DNA of 56,561 bases from Hormoscilla sp. GUM202 (GCA_005518205.2 RFFC02000043.1:1-56561), one strand, 5' to 3'. Numbered from the stretch's first letter, positions 8,221-16,292 are shown. The notes: a model not told the origin generated them from the sequence alone. Numbers and translations are program-made.

Positions 8221-8676
8221 ATGGCAACTCAACTCCAAGCCCGCCAAAAGAGTCTCTATGAAACTGATTTTGTCCGTTGGGTTGAAACCACAGTAACACA
8301 ACTTCGTGCCCAAAACTACTCAAGGGTAGACTGGGCCAACTTAATCGAAGAAATTGAGGATATGTCGAGAAGGGAACGGAAAAGCCTGAAAAGTAACCTG
8401 ATAGTGATTCTGCTGCACCTGCTCAAATGGCAATATGAACCAGATTATCGCAGTGGTAGTTGGCGAGGCAGTATTCGGGAACATCGCAGACGCATTCAGG
8501 ATGACTTAAAAGATTCACCAAGCTTGAGATCCTACCTACAGGAAATATTTGAGGAGTGTTATGAAAATGCCCGATCGCGGGCAGCAGATGAGACAGGCTT
8601 GGCCTTATCAACTTTCCCTGCTGATTGTCATTATACCTCAGAACATTGCCTGGATTATGACTTTTTACCAGAGTAA
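8221..8676 (+). CDS. DUF29 family protein
   Basis: A 151-residue protein with the DUF29 pattern: 'SLYETDFVRWVETTVTQLRAQNYSRVDWANLIEEIEDM' at residues 11-48 (split into the helix pair typical of the family), 'RRERKSLKSNLIVILLHLLKWQ' and a C-terminal 'YENAR...ALSTFPADC' block. Soluble and alpha-helical. DUF29 is very common and multicopy in cyanobacteria; its biochemical role is not established. Length is normal for the family. It lies just downstream of the dead DUF433 gene on the opposite strand. Confidence 0.85.
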   Translation: MATQLQARQKSLYETDFVRWVETTVTQLRAQNYSRVDWANLIEEIEDMSRRERKSLKSNLIVILLHLLKWQYEPDYRSGSWRGSIREHRRRIQDDLKDSPSLRSYLQEIFEECYENARSRAADETGLALSTFPADCHYTSEHCLDYDFLPE

Positions 8677-8703
8677 ATAAATCCACGCATTCCCTTACTT
8701 AAT

Positions 8704-8732
8704 TTCTCGTTCCCTGCCTCTGGCAGGGAACG
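8704..8732. repeat. Palindromic repeat (CGTTCCCTGCC...GGCAGGGAACG)
   Basis: An 11-bp inverted repeat with a short loop, a member of the CTCGTTCCC...GGGAACG family that recurs at 5131, 9006, 41622, 42843, 43029 and 43235. It lies between DUF29 and rsmE, which converge, so it could also act as a bidirectional transcription barrier. Confidence 0.75.
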
Positions 8733-8758
8733 TCAAGATTGAGGCTCTGCCTCCTCTT

Positions 8759-9538
8759 TCAATTCTCAAGTTTAGACTCCCAGGCGGCTGCTACAATGGA
8801 TTTTGCCACGATCGGGGCTGTAACGGCTCTGAGAATGCGCAGTCCCAAGGACACTGGTTGGAAACCAGAGTCGATCGCCCTTGCAACTTCTGCTTCCGTC
8901 CATCCCCCTTCCGGTCCCGTCGCAATGACAATTTTCTCTTGCGAACAGTCCTGCAAGCTATCCAATAAATGGGGAGATTCGCCCCGCGCCACGCAAATAT
9001 ATTTTCCCTCGTTCCCTGGCTCTGCCTGGGAACGCAAGAGATTATTTTCTAACTTGGCTGAAGTAAAATCTGACAAAGCTGTAGCGAATGCCACAGGTTC
9101 TAAGAGCCCGGGCAGGATCTGACGTTCGGATTGTTCGGCGGCTTCATCAGCGATCCGCCGCCAGCGGGAGAGCTTTTGGGAACTGGGTTTGAGTAAAGTC
9201 CGATCGCTCACCACTGGGATAATGGAACTGACTCCTAACTCCGTACAGCAGCGCACCACATCGTCAAATCCGTTACCTTTGGGCAAGGCAACCATCAGGG
9301 TTACTGCTACTGGCAACTCAGTTTGCACGGGAATGGATTCTAGAATCTTAGCAGTTGCTGCTGCTAGGAGTTCGCACAGCCACCAAGTCCCCTGTCCGTT
9401 CATTGCAATAAAGCGATCGCCCGCCTGCAAGCGCAAGACTCGCCCCAGGTAATGCTGTTGCTGACCGGTCAAGCAAACCAGATCGTCTTGTATCTGTGTC
9501 GGCGCGATCGCCAACCGTTGCAGTCGATCGTGATTCAT
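8759..9538 (-). CDS. rsmE: 16S rRNA (uracil(1498)-N3)-methyltransferase RsmE
   Basis: A 259-residue SPOUT-class methyltransferase that would methylate U1498 of 16S rRNA using S-adenosylmethionine. Visible family blocks are the N-terminal PUA-like part ('HYLGRVLRLQAGDRF'), 'VALPKGNGFDDVVRCCTELGVSSIIP' with the usual K-G...E-LG signature, 'RWRRIADEAAEQSERQILP', and the C-terminal knot 'VIATGPEGGWTEAE' and 'SLGLRILRAVTA'. The family usually has 'LRTETA' in the last block, so Val replaces a conserved Glu here. A palindromic repeat is inserted in frame, encoding about '[13 protein letters not shown]', between the Ser/Thr-rich linker and the knot. It may be tolerated as a surface loop. The end at 8759 abuts repeat DNA. 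Confidence 0.88.
   Translation of the reverse strand: MNHDRLQRLAIAPTQIQDDLVCLTGQQQHYLGRVLRLQAGDRFIAMNGQGTWWLCELLAAATAKILESIPVQTELPVAVTLMVALPKGNGFDDVVRCCTELGVSSIIPVVSDRTLLKPSSQKLSRWRRIADEAAEQSERQILPGLLEPVAFATALSDFTSAKLENNLLRSQAEPGNEGKYICVARGESPHLLDSLQDCSQEKIVIATGPEGGWTEAEVARAIDSGFQPVSLGLRILRAVTAPIVAKSIVAAAWESKLEN
9006..9037. repeat. Palindromic repeat inside the rsmE coding region
   Basis: 'CTCGTTCCCTGGC' and 'GCCTGGGAACG' form an inverted repeat of the same family as at 8704 and 41622. It is read through in frame by rsmE. Confidence 0.85.
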
Positions 9539-9583
9539 GACTAATGGCTAACTCGCAATAATACTCTCCTTTTCCATTCTTCA

Positions 9584-11539
9584 TTAATCATTTTCCCGCA
9601 AATAAGCCTCGATCGCCTCTGTTGCCAACTGAGTCATGGACTTACCTTGCTGAGTAGCAAGATCCTTGAGACGCTTATATGTGGTATCGCGCACTCCCAC
9701 TCGATACCGCGCCTTACTAGCAGTAGCGGTCTTGCCATTCACAGGAGTTTCCCCTGGTTGATAGCTAGCAGCAAAGCTGCGCAGGGCCTCTAACCCCACG
9801 CGATGACAAAAATCTCCAAAGCTTTCTGGTACTAGCCCTGGTTGGCGTGACTGCTTAAAATAGACAAACAAAGGTTCTAAAGTCGCTTCTAGAGTTGACT
9901 GGTGCATCTTATCGAGATATACTTGAGCCAAACGGTTCTGATTTGGGTCAGCACCCAGCCAAACCTGATAGGACTCTGGTGCTTGACCGACAAACGCTAA
10001 TTCTGCCATATAAGGTCTCGCACAACCATTCGGACAGCCCGTCATCCGCACCACAAAATGCTCTTGTTCTAACCCTAACTTATTCAGCAGCGATCGGATG
10101 CGATCTAAAATACCAGGTAGCGCCCGTTCTGATTCCGTAATCGCCAAACCACAGGTGGGCATAGCTGGGCAAGCCATGGAGTAACGGACTAAGCTATCAA
10201 TTTTACCTGGATCGACTTCAACACCATTTAAGATCAAAATTTCGTTGATTTCCAACTGCTGTTGGGGTTCAATCTCATACAAGATGATATTGTGGTTAGG
10301 CGTCAGCCGCATGGGCAGGTCAAATTTTTGCACGATATCGCGCAAAGCCGTTTTCAGATTAAACGTTCCTTCATCTTTGATCCGACCATTTTCAATCGAG
10401 ATGCCCAGGAAAAGGTTCCCATCTCCCTGTTCGTGCCAGCCCAGATAGTCCAGATATTTAAATTCTGGCAGCGGTTGGAATGGTGCTAACGGTTTACCGA
10501 AGTATTCGGACACCTTGCTGCGGAATTTATCTACTCCCCAGTCGCCGAGGAGATATTTCATTCTCGCATGACGCCGATTCACCCGATCGCCATAGTCCCG
10601 CTGAGTTGCTACAATTGCCTTCACCAGATCGTAAACATCTTCTTTGGCCACATACCCGATCGGGTCAGCTGTTCTAGGGAATGTCTCCTCTTTCCCGTGA
10701 GTGCGGCCCATACCGCCCCCAGCATAGATATTAAACCCTTCCAATTGACCGCTGTCATCTGTCAGGACCACCAAACTTATATCTTGGGTGAGCAGATCGA
10801 CTGAATTATCCCCGGGCACCGTCACCGAGATCTTAAACTTGCGGGGCATATAATGTTCCCCGTAAATCGGTTCTTCCTTATCAGAGAATATAGTACCGTT
10901 ACCATTCCGCTGCCGCGCCGCTTTCACTTCTGGGGCTTCCGAAGCCCCGATCGCCTTTTCGCCATCCAACCATATTTCATAGTAAGCTCCTGTTTGGGGC
11001 GTCAGCAAGTCAGCAATATTATTAGCGTACTCCCAAGCATACTGATACTCGGGGCGATCTTTATATGGTGCCGCTGGGGCCATGACATTGCGATTCAGGT
11101 CGCCACAGGCTCCCAGAGTTGACCCCATACTGTTGATAATCGAGGCGAATACCGTCTTGAGATTTTGCTTGAGCACCCCGTGGAGTTGAAAACCTTGCCT
11201 GGTGGTTGCCCTGATTGTCCCGTTGCCATACTCCTCCGACAGGCGATCTAGAGTAATATACAACTCTGGGGGAATAAAGCCCCCCGGAGAGCGAGTGCGC
11301 AGCATCATTTGGTAGTCTTTCGACTGTCCCATCTGGCGGTTATCCCGGTTATCCTGCTGATAGGAGCCGTGAAATTTGAGAATCTGGATGCCGTCTGCCG
11401 AGAAATGATTTGTGTCCTCTAGCAGTTCCGAGGCTACTGGTTCCCGCAGATAATTACTGCGTTCCTTTATGCCTTCTAACTTGGAAGATTTTTTAGCTGT
11501 GGGGGGATTTGTCAAAGATGAAACCATTGTCACTACCAT
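9584..11539 (-). CDS. sir: Ferredoxin-dependent assimilatory sulfite reductase
   Basis: About 650 residues. It reduces sulfite to sulfide with electrons from ferredoxin through a siroheme and a 4Fe-4S cluster. The two internally related halves are visible: '[15 protein letters not shown]...[13 protein letters not shown]' and '[13 protein letters not shown]' in the first, '[13 protein letters not shown]' in the second. The cluster/siroheme cysteines are in '[13 protein letters not shown]' and '[12 protein letters not shown]'. '[14 protein letters not shown]' is a sirohaem-binding block. The last ~45 residues ('[22 protein letters not shown]...[10 protein letters not shown]') form a ribbon-helix-helix-like tail beyond the enzyme core. 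The start is uncertain: GTG at 11563, ATG at 11539 and ATG at 11527 are in frame and none has a strong ribosome binding site. Confidence 0.92.
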   Translation of the reverse strand: MVVTMVSSLTNPPTAKKSSKLEGIKERSNYLREPVASELLEDTNHFSADGIQILKFHGSYQQDNRDNRQMGQSKDYQMMLRTRSPGGFIPPELYITLDRLSEEYGNGTIRATTRQGFQLHGVLKQNLKTVFASIINSMGSTLGACGDLNRNVMAPAAPYKDRPEYQYAWEYANNIADLLTPQTGAYYEIWLDGEKAIGASEAPEVKAARQRNGNGTIFSDKEEPIYGEHYMPRKFKISVTVPGDNSVDLLTQDISLVVLTDDSGQLEGFNIYAGGGMGRTHGKEETFPRTADPIGYVAKEDVYDLVKAIVATQRDYGDRVNRRHARMKYLLGDWGVDKFRSKVSEYFGKPLAPFQPLPEFKYLDYLGWHEQGDGNLFLGISIENGRIKDEGTFNLKTALRDIVQKFDLPMRLTPNHNIILYEIEPQQQLEINEILILNGVEVDPGKIDSLVRYSMACPAMPTCGLAITESERALPGILDRIRSLLNKLGLEQEHFVVRMTGCPNGCARPYMAELAFVGQAPESYQVWLGADPNQNRLAQVYLDKMHQSTLEATLEPLFVYFKQSRQPGLVPESFGDFCHRVGLEALRSFAASYQPGETPVNGKTATASKARYRVGVRDTTYKRLKDLATQQGKSMTQLATEAIEAYLREND

Positions 11540-11590
11540 GCAACCATAATATTTAAAACCCACTCACCGTACTGGCAGTTGGGTGTGATT

Positions 11591-11619
11591 AGACTGGTTA
11601 TAACCTAGTCATCCAGTCT
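11591..11619. promoter_or_regulatory. Dyad-symmetric candidate operator upstream of sir
   Basis: AGACTGG (11591-11597) and CCAGTCT (11613-11619) are perfect 7-bp arms. Inside the left part sits a perfect 10-bp palindrome GGTTATAACC (11596-11605). It lies 50 to 90 bp upstream of the possible sir starts. LysR-type sulfur regulators use dyads of this kind, but the regulator is inference. Confidence 0.4.
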
Positions 11620-11802
11620 TAATTTCGGTCAATTCTCCTATTTTATCAGCCAGGATCCAGCGCTCGTCAACACTTAGATTTTCTTAATAAGTCGTCATAC
11701 ATAAGTTTTTGTACCTAGGTACGATACGATTTTAAGTAGCTGAAACCCTTTAGCTGTGAGGATTTCGGGCATACAGACAACAGACAACAGAGTTGTGACT
11801 AA

Positions 11803-12390
11803 GTGCCCAAAAACCTACACATCTCTCATATTTGGGCGAAAACTCAGTACGCTAGGGTTGGTAAGCAGTAACAAAAATATTCTCTAATTCCCGGATTTTT
11901 GCTAAACACAGCCTAATTTGGTTGTAGCTATAGTTAGAAAATCAAGCTAATGAAACTAATGCAATCGAACAAGAAACGAGCATTGACTGCTCGCAAATAA
12001 ATGAAACATGAGTATTATACCCCAGCCCAAGCAGCTAACCTTTTGGGAGTACATCCAGAGTCCCTCAGAAGGTGGGAACGAGAAGGTAAAATCACATCGT
12101 ACCGAACGCCAGGTGGGCAGCTACGATGTCCCCCGGGAGCTTTCAACTGTTTGTTATGCAAGGGTCTCAAGTTATTCCCAACGTGACGATGCAAGAGCTG
12201 ACAACTTGAATATCTGCGCCTCCACTATCCAGAGGCGGAATTCATTTCAGAAATTGGAGTCCAGCTTAATTTTAGACTGCGTAAGGGCTACGAACTGGTT
12301 AAGTGGCATTGCTTATAGAATGCAGTCCAACTCGTGGTTCTCAATCTCACATAACTCAGTCCGGCTAGCAATCTCCGACAGTAGTACCTG
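11803..12390 (+). mobile_element. IS607-family remnant, copy 1
   Basis: The left flank (11803 onward, 'GACTAAGTGCCC' then 'ATCTCTCATATT') matches the reverse complement of the flank of the second copy near 23170-23205. The tnpA-like gene starting at 12001 is degenerate and lacks the same internal segment as copy 2. No tnpB follows: after about 12390 the sequence passes into a beheaded flippase gene. The element therefore replaced or deleted the 5' half of that gene. Confidence 0.75.
12001..12320 (+). pseudogene. tnpA: IS607-type serine resolvase TnpA, frameshifted and internally deleted
   Basis: From ATG 12001 the frame reads 'YYTPAQAANLLGVHPESL' and 'RRWEREGKITSYRTPGGQL', the MerR-like helix-turn-helix of IS607 TnpA. 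It then shifts: 'ELSTVCYARVSSYSQRDD' (the serine recombinase start, with the catalytic Ser context) and 'YLRLHYPEAEFISEIG' are in other frames. A large central part is missing before a 'QLVVLN' scrap at about 12325. A +1 frame starting at 12008 stays open for 127 codons across the whole region and matches the N-terminus of the long ORF in copy 2 (see findings). Confidence 0.82.
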
Positions 12391-12488
12391 AGTTCAGCGC
12401 TCGGGCTCTCCTGGGTTTATAGTGTAAACTGTATACCACAATACATTTTGCACCGAAAGAAAAGGCTGAAACCATTTACTTTGCGGGG

Positions 12489-13235
12489 ATGGTAGCTATA
12501 TATGTGGTTGTCACTGCTATTACCGTGGGCGTAGGGTCTCTATTGCTAAACAGGGCTTGGCCGGACGAGGTAGGGCAGGCAACTCCCGAGTATCGAGTGA
12601 AAAGTTGGGTACGATCTGCCTTACCCATGATGTTCATGGGAGGGATGCAGATTATTAATAATCGCACTGATATCTTGATGCTGGGCGCTCTCAAGGGTGC
12701 TGCCGCCGTGGGAGTTTACGTAGTAGTTAACAGGTGTACGCAACCGATTACTTTTATGTTGGGCGCGGTTAATAGTGTCATGGCTCCTAATATTGCCAGT
12801 CTGTATGTCGAGGGGAAGAGCGAGCAAATTCAACGGGTAGTTACTAAAATAACCCGGCTGATAACGCTGATCTCTCTTACCTGTGCTACAATACTAATTA
12901 TATTTGGCGAATCAGTTTTATCACTTTTTGGTTCGGACTTTATCCAAGGCAGAACGGCGCTGGTAATTTTGAGTATGGGACAGGTTATCCATGGGGCTAC
13001 AGGTTCAAATGGTTTGTTGCTGACTATGACTGGGTACGAACATTATTCAGCTATGATTATGGCTACGAGTGCCCTCTTGAATGTAATTGGCAATGCTATA
13101 TTGATTCCAAACTGGAGGATTGAAGGGGCGGCAATTGCTACGGCAAGCAGTACCATAATAGTGAATATATTAAGAGTAATCTGGGTGCGCAAAAAGTTAG
13201 GAATTGACTCGACGTTTTTGGGTAAACTAATATGA
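12489..13235 (+). CDS. Oligosaccharide flippase (MATE/Wzx-like), N-terminally truncated
   Basis: A 248-residue polytopic membrane protein matching only the C-terminal half of polysaccharide flippases (normal length about 450-500). 'ALPMMFMGGMQIINNRTDILMLG' marks the start of the second six-helix bundle, then 'VGVYVVVNR', 'VNSVMAPNIASLY', 'LSLFGSDFIQG' and 'LLTMTGYEH' follow. The frame is open upstream only to about 12430, where it meets a stop and IS607-derived DNA. Residues equivalent to the first bundle are absent, so the protein should not transport. It overlaps the next gene by 4 bp, consistent with a former exopolysaccharide operon. Confidence 0.75.
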   Translation: MVAIYVVVTAITVGVGSLLLNRAWPDEVGQATPEYRVKSWVRSALPMMFMGGMQIINNRTDILMLGALKGAAAVGVYVVVNRCTQPITFMLGAVNSVMAPNIASLYVEGKSEQIQRVVTKITRLITLISLTCATILIIFGESVLSLFGSDFIQGRTALVILSMGQVIHGATGSNGLLLTMTGYEHYSAMIMATSALLNVIGNAILIPNWRIEGAAIATASSTIIVNILRVIWVRKKLGIDSTFLGKLI

Positions 13236-14380
13236 AGAAGATGTTAAAAAGATTTTGGCGCTGGCACGGTTCCATAGGACGAATCATTGTTATTGCAGGT
13301 AGTCTGGTGATAGTGGCCTGTGAACCCATAGCTATAGAAAGGGTGGAGTCCCTAGAATCACAACAGAAAATGAACTTGACTCGGGACGATCGGCAGCACG
13401 GGGAGCAAGCTTATCAATTACCAGCTTGGTTTGAAGAGAATCGCGTGCAGGGACATACACGCTTGTCTGTGAAAAAATGGTTGGGTACGCCAGAGTTTGC
13501 CAATGGGGCCACAGGGTTTGCCCAGCTAGGGGCAGTGGTTTTTTCTCGTCATGTGAAAACTGGCCAGGAAGACCCCTGGTGGCCGAGTAAAGTCCCGGTG
13601 GTGAATGGGCGGCCCTTGTTGATAAATCAACCCAATCATATTAAACAGATGATCGAAGAGGGACGTGCCAAAGGAATGAGGATGCTCGCCTATTACTTTC
13701 ACTCCACGGATAAAACGATCGCGATCCTACATCCAGAATGGGTCTGCAAACAACCTGATGGGAAGGTGGTTGCTCACCGTCGGCGGGGAGACTACTTGGA
13801 TATTACCTCACCCTATCGGGAAATTGTCCTGCAGCGACTGTTGGAACTGGCGGAAATGGGGGTGGATGGTTTCTTTTTTGATGAGGTGCATATGCCCTAT
13901 GATGGGTGCTGGGGTACGCCTTTGCAAGAGGCTTTTCGCCAAGAAACAGGTCGAGAAGCACCCACAGTTATAGACGATCGCGATCCCGATTACCGACGGT
14001 ATTTGCAGTTTACAGCCTCTCAGGTGGAGGAAACTTTCGCTTACTGGCGCGATAGCGTCCACCGGCAGTATCCGGAAGTGGTATTTGAGGTGAGTACCAC
14101 GACAGTACCGGCTTTGATTAATCCTCGGATGACAACTAATTTGGTGCGTTTGGCAGACTCGTCGAAGAATGAGTTCTTTCTGGCAACCGCGAAGCGGTTG
14201 AATATGAGGGTATTTGAGCAAAATTCATCCTTAGCACAGCCGGCAGATGATATACGCATGGCCTTGGGGTGGACGCTGTTGCGAGATGCAGCAGATGGCA
14301 GACCTCCCCGGATTTATGGAGGGGGAATGCCAAATCAGGAACAGGCCCTGGCCTTTGCCTCGGCCTTAGTAAGTAGTTAG
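13232..14380 (+). CDS. Glycoside-hydrolase-like lipoprotein, 5' part of a broken gene
   Basis: 382 residues. The N-terminus has a membrane-insertion segment ending in a lipobox-like 'LVIVACEP' (Cys near residue 30). The body is a TIM-barrel-like glycosidase/fucosidase-type domain: 'GMRMLAYYFH', 'DYLDITSPYREIVLQRLLELAEMGVDGFFFDEVHMPYDGCWG' (with the acidic FDEVH), 'VFEVSTTTVP' and a C-terminal 'IYGGGMPNQEQALAFASALV'. The natural frame continues past 14371, but a MITE inserted in a GTA codon supplies 'Ser-Ser-stop'. The rest of the gene lies at 14474-15164. It follows the flippase with a 4-bp overlap, suggesting a polysaccharide-processing role for the intact gene. Confidence 0.75.
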   Translation: MKKMLKRFWRWHGSIGRIIVIAGSLVIVACEPIAIERVESLESQQKMNLTRDDRQHGEQAYQLPAWFEENRVQGHTRLSVKKWLGTPEFANGATGFAQLGAVVFSRHVKTGQEDPWWPSKVPVVNGRPLLINQPNHIKQMIEEGRAKGMRMLAYYFHSTDKTIAILHPEWVCKQPDGKVVAHRRRGDYLDITSPYREIVLQRLLELAEMGVDGFFFDEVHMPYDGCWGTPLQEAFRQETGREAPTVIDDRDPDYRRYLQFTASQVEETFAYWRDSVHRQYPEVVFEVSTTTVPALINPRMTTNLVRLADSSKNEFFLATAKRLNMRVFEQNSSLAQPADDIRMALGWTLLRDAADGRPPRIYGGGMPNQEQALAFASALVSS

Positions 14381-14473
14381 ACAAAAATAATTGCACATAG
14401 CCATGGGCGACATGCTCCGGATATGGAGACTAGCGCGAGAGAGTGTGTGAAATTAATTTTGTCCATGTACTTA
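14370..14473 (+). mobile_element. MITE copy 1 (104 bp with TA target duplication), inside the glycosidase gene
   Basis: TA-flanked element with imperfect ~25-bp terminal inverted repeats (AGTAGTTAGACAAAA at one end, AGTACATGGACAAAA at the other strand end). It is identical base for base to the reverse complement of 26643-26746. TA target duplication and this end type suggest mobilisation by an IS630/Tc1-like transposase. Removing one TA and the core restores the host frame as ...GTA ACC TAT GGG... (Val-Thr-Tyr-Gly), which confirms the boundaries. Confidence 0.92.
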
Positions 14474-15164
14474 ACCTATGGGGCGATCGCCAATATGGGT
14501 GTATCGGAAGTGAATTTACTCAGTCAGAAAAGCTCTGACCAAGGCACGCCCAGAGAAGCGCTCAAATCAGCTTTTGCCCTGGGCCGTCTCCCCCTATCTG
14601 AGTCAGAGTCGCCCTGTCCGCTGGGCGGCAGTTCACTATAGCGAACGATCGCGCGATCGCCGTGGAGTAGATCTGGTAGCTGCCTGGCGGCAGGTACTCT
14701 GGCCATTGACGGGAGCTTTTCAGGTCTTGGTCCGAGATCGGGTGCCGGTGGGCGTAGTGGATGACTACCAGCTGCAAAAAGGACAGTTAGATGGCTACAA
14801 GCTGTTGTTTCTACCCAACCCAGATGAATTAACTACCGCTCAACGTCGAGAAGTCGATCGGTTTCAAGCAAAAGGTGGTATAGTGATAGAAAATGACCCC
14901 CGCTGGACTTGGAGCCAGCCCGGGAAGACTGGCAAGGCGATCGCGGCTTTCCGCCAGGTATATTCTGAGTATAGAGATACTGGCCCAGTGCGTGTGACCG
15001 GCGGTCCGGAAAAAATGCACGCGGTGGCTTTTCAAAACCCAGACAAAAACAGACTAATGGTTGCGATTACGAATGATTTTACTTGGATTCAGTTTAGGAA
15101 GAATATCGGCAAGGGCAAGCAGAGTCTAAAATCACCGCCCCCGCAGATTAGGGATGTAGAGCCC
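14474..15164 (+). pseudogene. 3' part of the broken glycosidase-like gene
   Basis: Continuation of the gene at 13232. It first reads in the same frame ('TYGAIANMGVSEVNLL', 'GTPREALKSAFALG'), then a frameshift near 14583 moves it to the frame 'SPYLSQSRPVRWAAVHYSERSRD', 'DGYKLLFLPNPDELTTAQRREVDRF', 'GGIVIENDPRWTW', 'RLMVAITNDFTW'. This second section looks like the class-I-amidotransferase-like domain found after glycosidase barrels such as beta-galactosidase trimerisation domains. Near 15165 the coding sequence runs into group II intron DNA. Counting the MITE, the frameshift and the intron debris, the gene carries at least three lesions. A TTG-started ORF (14574-15332) spans it but is not a natural gene. 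Confidence 0.75.
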
Positions 15165-15331
15165 AATTCCCTCTCCCCAGGTGTGGGGGTAACACCGGTC
15201 GGAGGTGCTGCGGAATTACATCGCTGTGGTGCTTCCCGAGGACTTAAATGTAGGATAAGGTCTCAGCCCGGAGACCGACACGCTTCGCTGCTAGGAAAGA
15301 GGCTCATGGTTAGAACAGGCAAATCTCTGTA
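15165..15331 (+). mobile_element. Group II intron domain I fragment A
   Basis: Contains 'GTGTGGGGGTAACACCGGTC', 'GGTGCTGCGGAATTACATCG', 'GGACTTAAATGTAGGATAAG' and 'CTAGGAAAGAGGCTCATGGTT' in the order seen in fragment B and in the complete intron at 46786. The first ~80 nt of the intron 5' end are missing. It is fused to the glycosidase 3' remnant. Confidence 0.8.
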
Positions 15332-15577
15332 GTGCGATTCGTTCCGGCGTAACCCATAAAAGGGGAAAGTCGGGTCCGGTTCCATTAGCCAGATAACTTT
15401 GGTATCCATGGGGGTTCGATTCCCTCTCCTCAGGCGTGGGGGTAACACCGGTCCTTAGTGCTTCGGAGCGATATCACCGAGGTGCAGAGCAAGGACTTAA
15501 ATGTAGGAGAGCTGGCAGCCTAAAGCCAGTGACACCACTAGGAAAGACGCTCATGGTCAGAACAAGCAAACCTATTT
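15332..15577 (+). mobile_element. Group II intron domain I fragment B with intact 5' end
   Basis: Begins with GTGCG (the group II 5' splice-site consensus) at 15332, exactly where fragment A stops. The same ordered blocks follow, including a hairpin 'CTGGC-AGCCTAAA-GCCAG' whose loop would be the EBS1 loop. It ends soon after 'GCTCATGGTCAGAAC'. Domains II to VI are absent, so it cannot splice. Confidence 0.82.
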
Positions 15578-16043
15578 AACCCTTGTCATTCCCACATTTT
15601 CTGTTAAGCTAGAAATATAGTGGTTTTTACCCAGGTATGTGGGCTCTCACCCCCCTCACAGGGCACGAAAGCATGATAGGCGATTTGTAAAGCGCTATAT
15701 CACTTTTGTACCTTCCGTACCATATGCAAATATAATGTAGCCAAAAATACACAGTAACTTAGACCTGCAGGAGTTAACAGACGTTAAGAAATCAGGGTAA
15801 GCGCAAGAATCATGCTTGGGGCATCTATTATCAACTATCATGAGAATGATTGCCGGCGTTGCACAACTCCGGGATGATAAGGATTGCTAATTGCTAATAC
15901 TCAAAGGTTAATCCAGATAGTCATTTTTAGTCATGAATAGATGTATTTACTCTTGGCAATTAGCAATTAGCAATCAGCAATTTTCAACAATTGGCTGCTA
16001 TCATCCCAAAAATGTACAACGATTGCCTTCAAGGAGTGCGAAT
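15578..16043. other. Intergenic debris
   Basis: About 465 bases with no supported gene. A tandem 'TTAGCAA' heptamer motif occurs near 15958-15980. An AAGGAG site at 16031-16036 precedes the transposase stub. Nothing else recognised. Confidence 0.5.
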
Positions 16044-16244
16044 ATGGCACAGTCGCAATTTTCGTGGATCCATACCACATGCACAATTTTTCTTGCGCTT
16101 GCCCTGGTTAAGAAATGGGCCGCCGACCAATGGTCAACCTGTAATTTGGGAGATGCCCGTCGCACACAAAGAGCTATTAAAGTAGGAGCAGCAATAGCAT
16201 GATTACCGGCCGCAAGTCTCCCCGCTACGCCAGAGCTGATGTAG
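16044..16244 (+). pseudogene. Transposase N-terminal stub (IS4/Tn5-type DNA-binding domain)
   Basis: ATG 16044 follows an AAGGAG site. The frame reads '...KKWAADQWSTCNLGDARRTQRAIKVGAAIA' (in two blocks: WAADQW and NLGDARRTQRAIK), then a TGA at 16200, then 'LPAASLPATPEL' after the stop. This is the pattern of the Tn5/IS4-type N-terminal DNA-binding domain (W-x-E...LGDxRRTxRxxKxAxxxA..PxxSxP). No catalytic DDE region follows. Remnant of an insertion sequence. Confidence 0.6.
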
Positions 16245-16292
16245 TCAAATAACAATTCAAAATTCTGGCATTGACAACTGACCACTGACAAC

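Noticed and set aside
11711-11722. GTACCTAGGTAC palindrome as an NtcA site
   Set aside because: NtcA needs GTA-N8-TAC. Here the spacing is GTA-N6-TAC, and no gene with a suitable start follows.
12008-12391. 127-codon ORF as an ordinary host gene
   Set aside because: It is the +1 frame over a degenerate tnpA. Kept as a finding because the same frame is found in the second copy, not as a gene call.
14574-15332. 252-codon ORF as an independent gene
   Set aside because: It starts at a TTG inside a frame-shifted continuation of the glycosidase-like gene and ends inside group II intron sequence. It is treated as part of the pseudogene.
15405-15430. tRNA T-arm-like sequence (GGTTCGATTCCC)
   Set aside because: It is embedded in group II intron domain I, with equivalents at 16727 and 46880. 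There is no acceptor stem or anticodon arm around it, so no tRNA is called.
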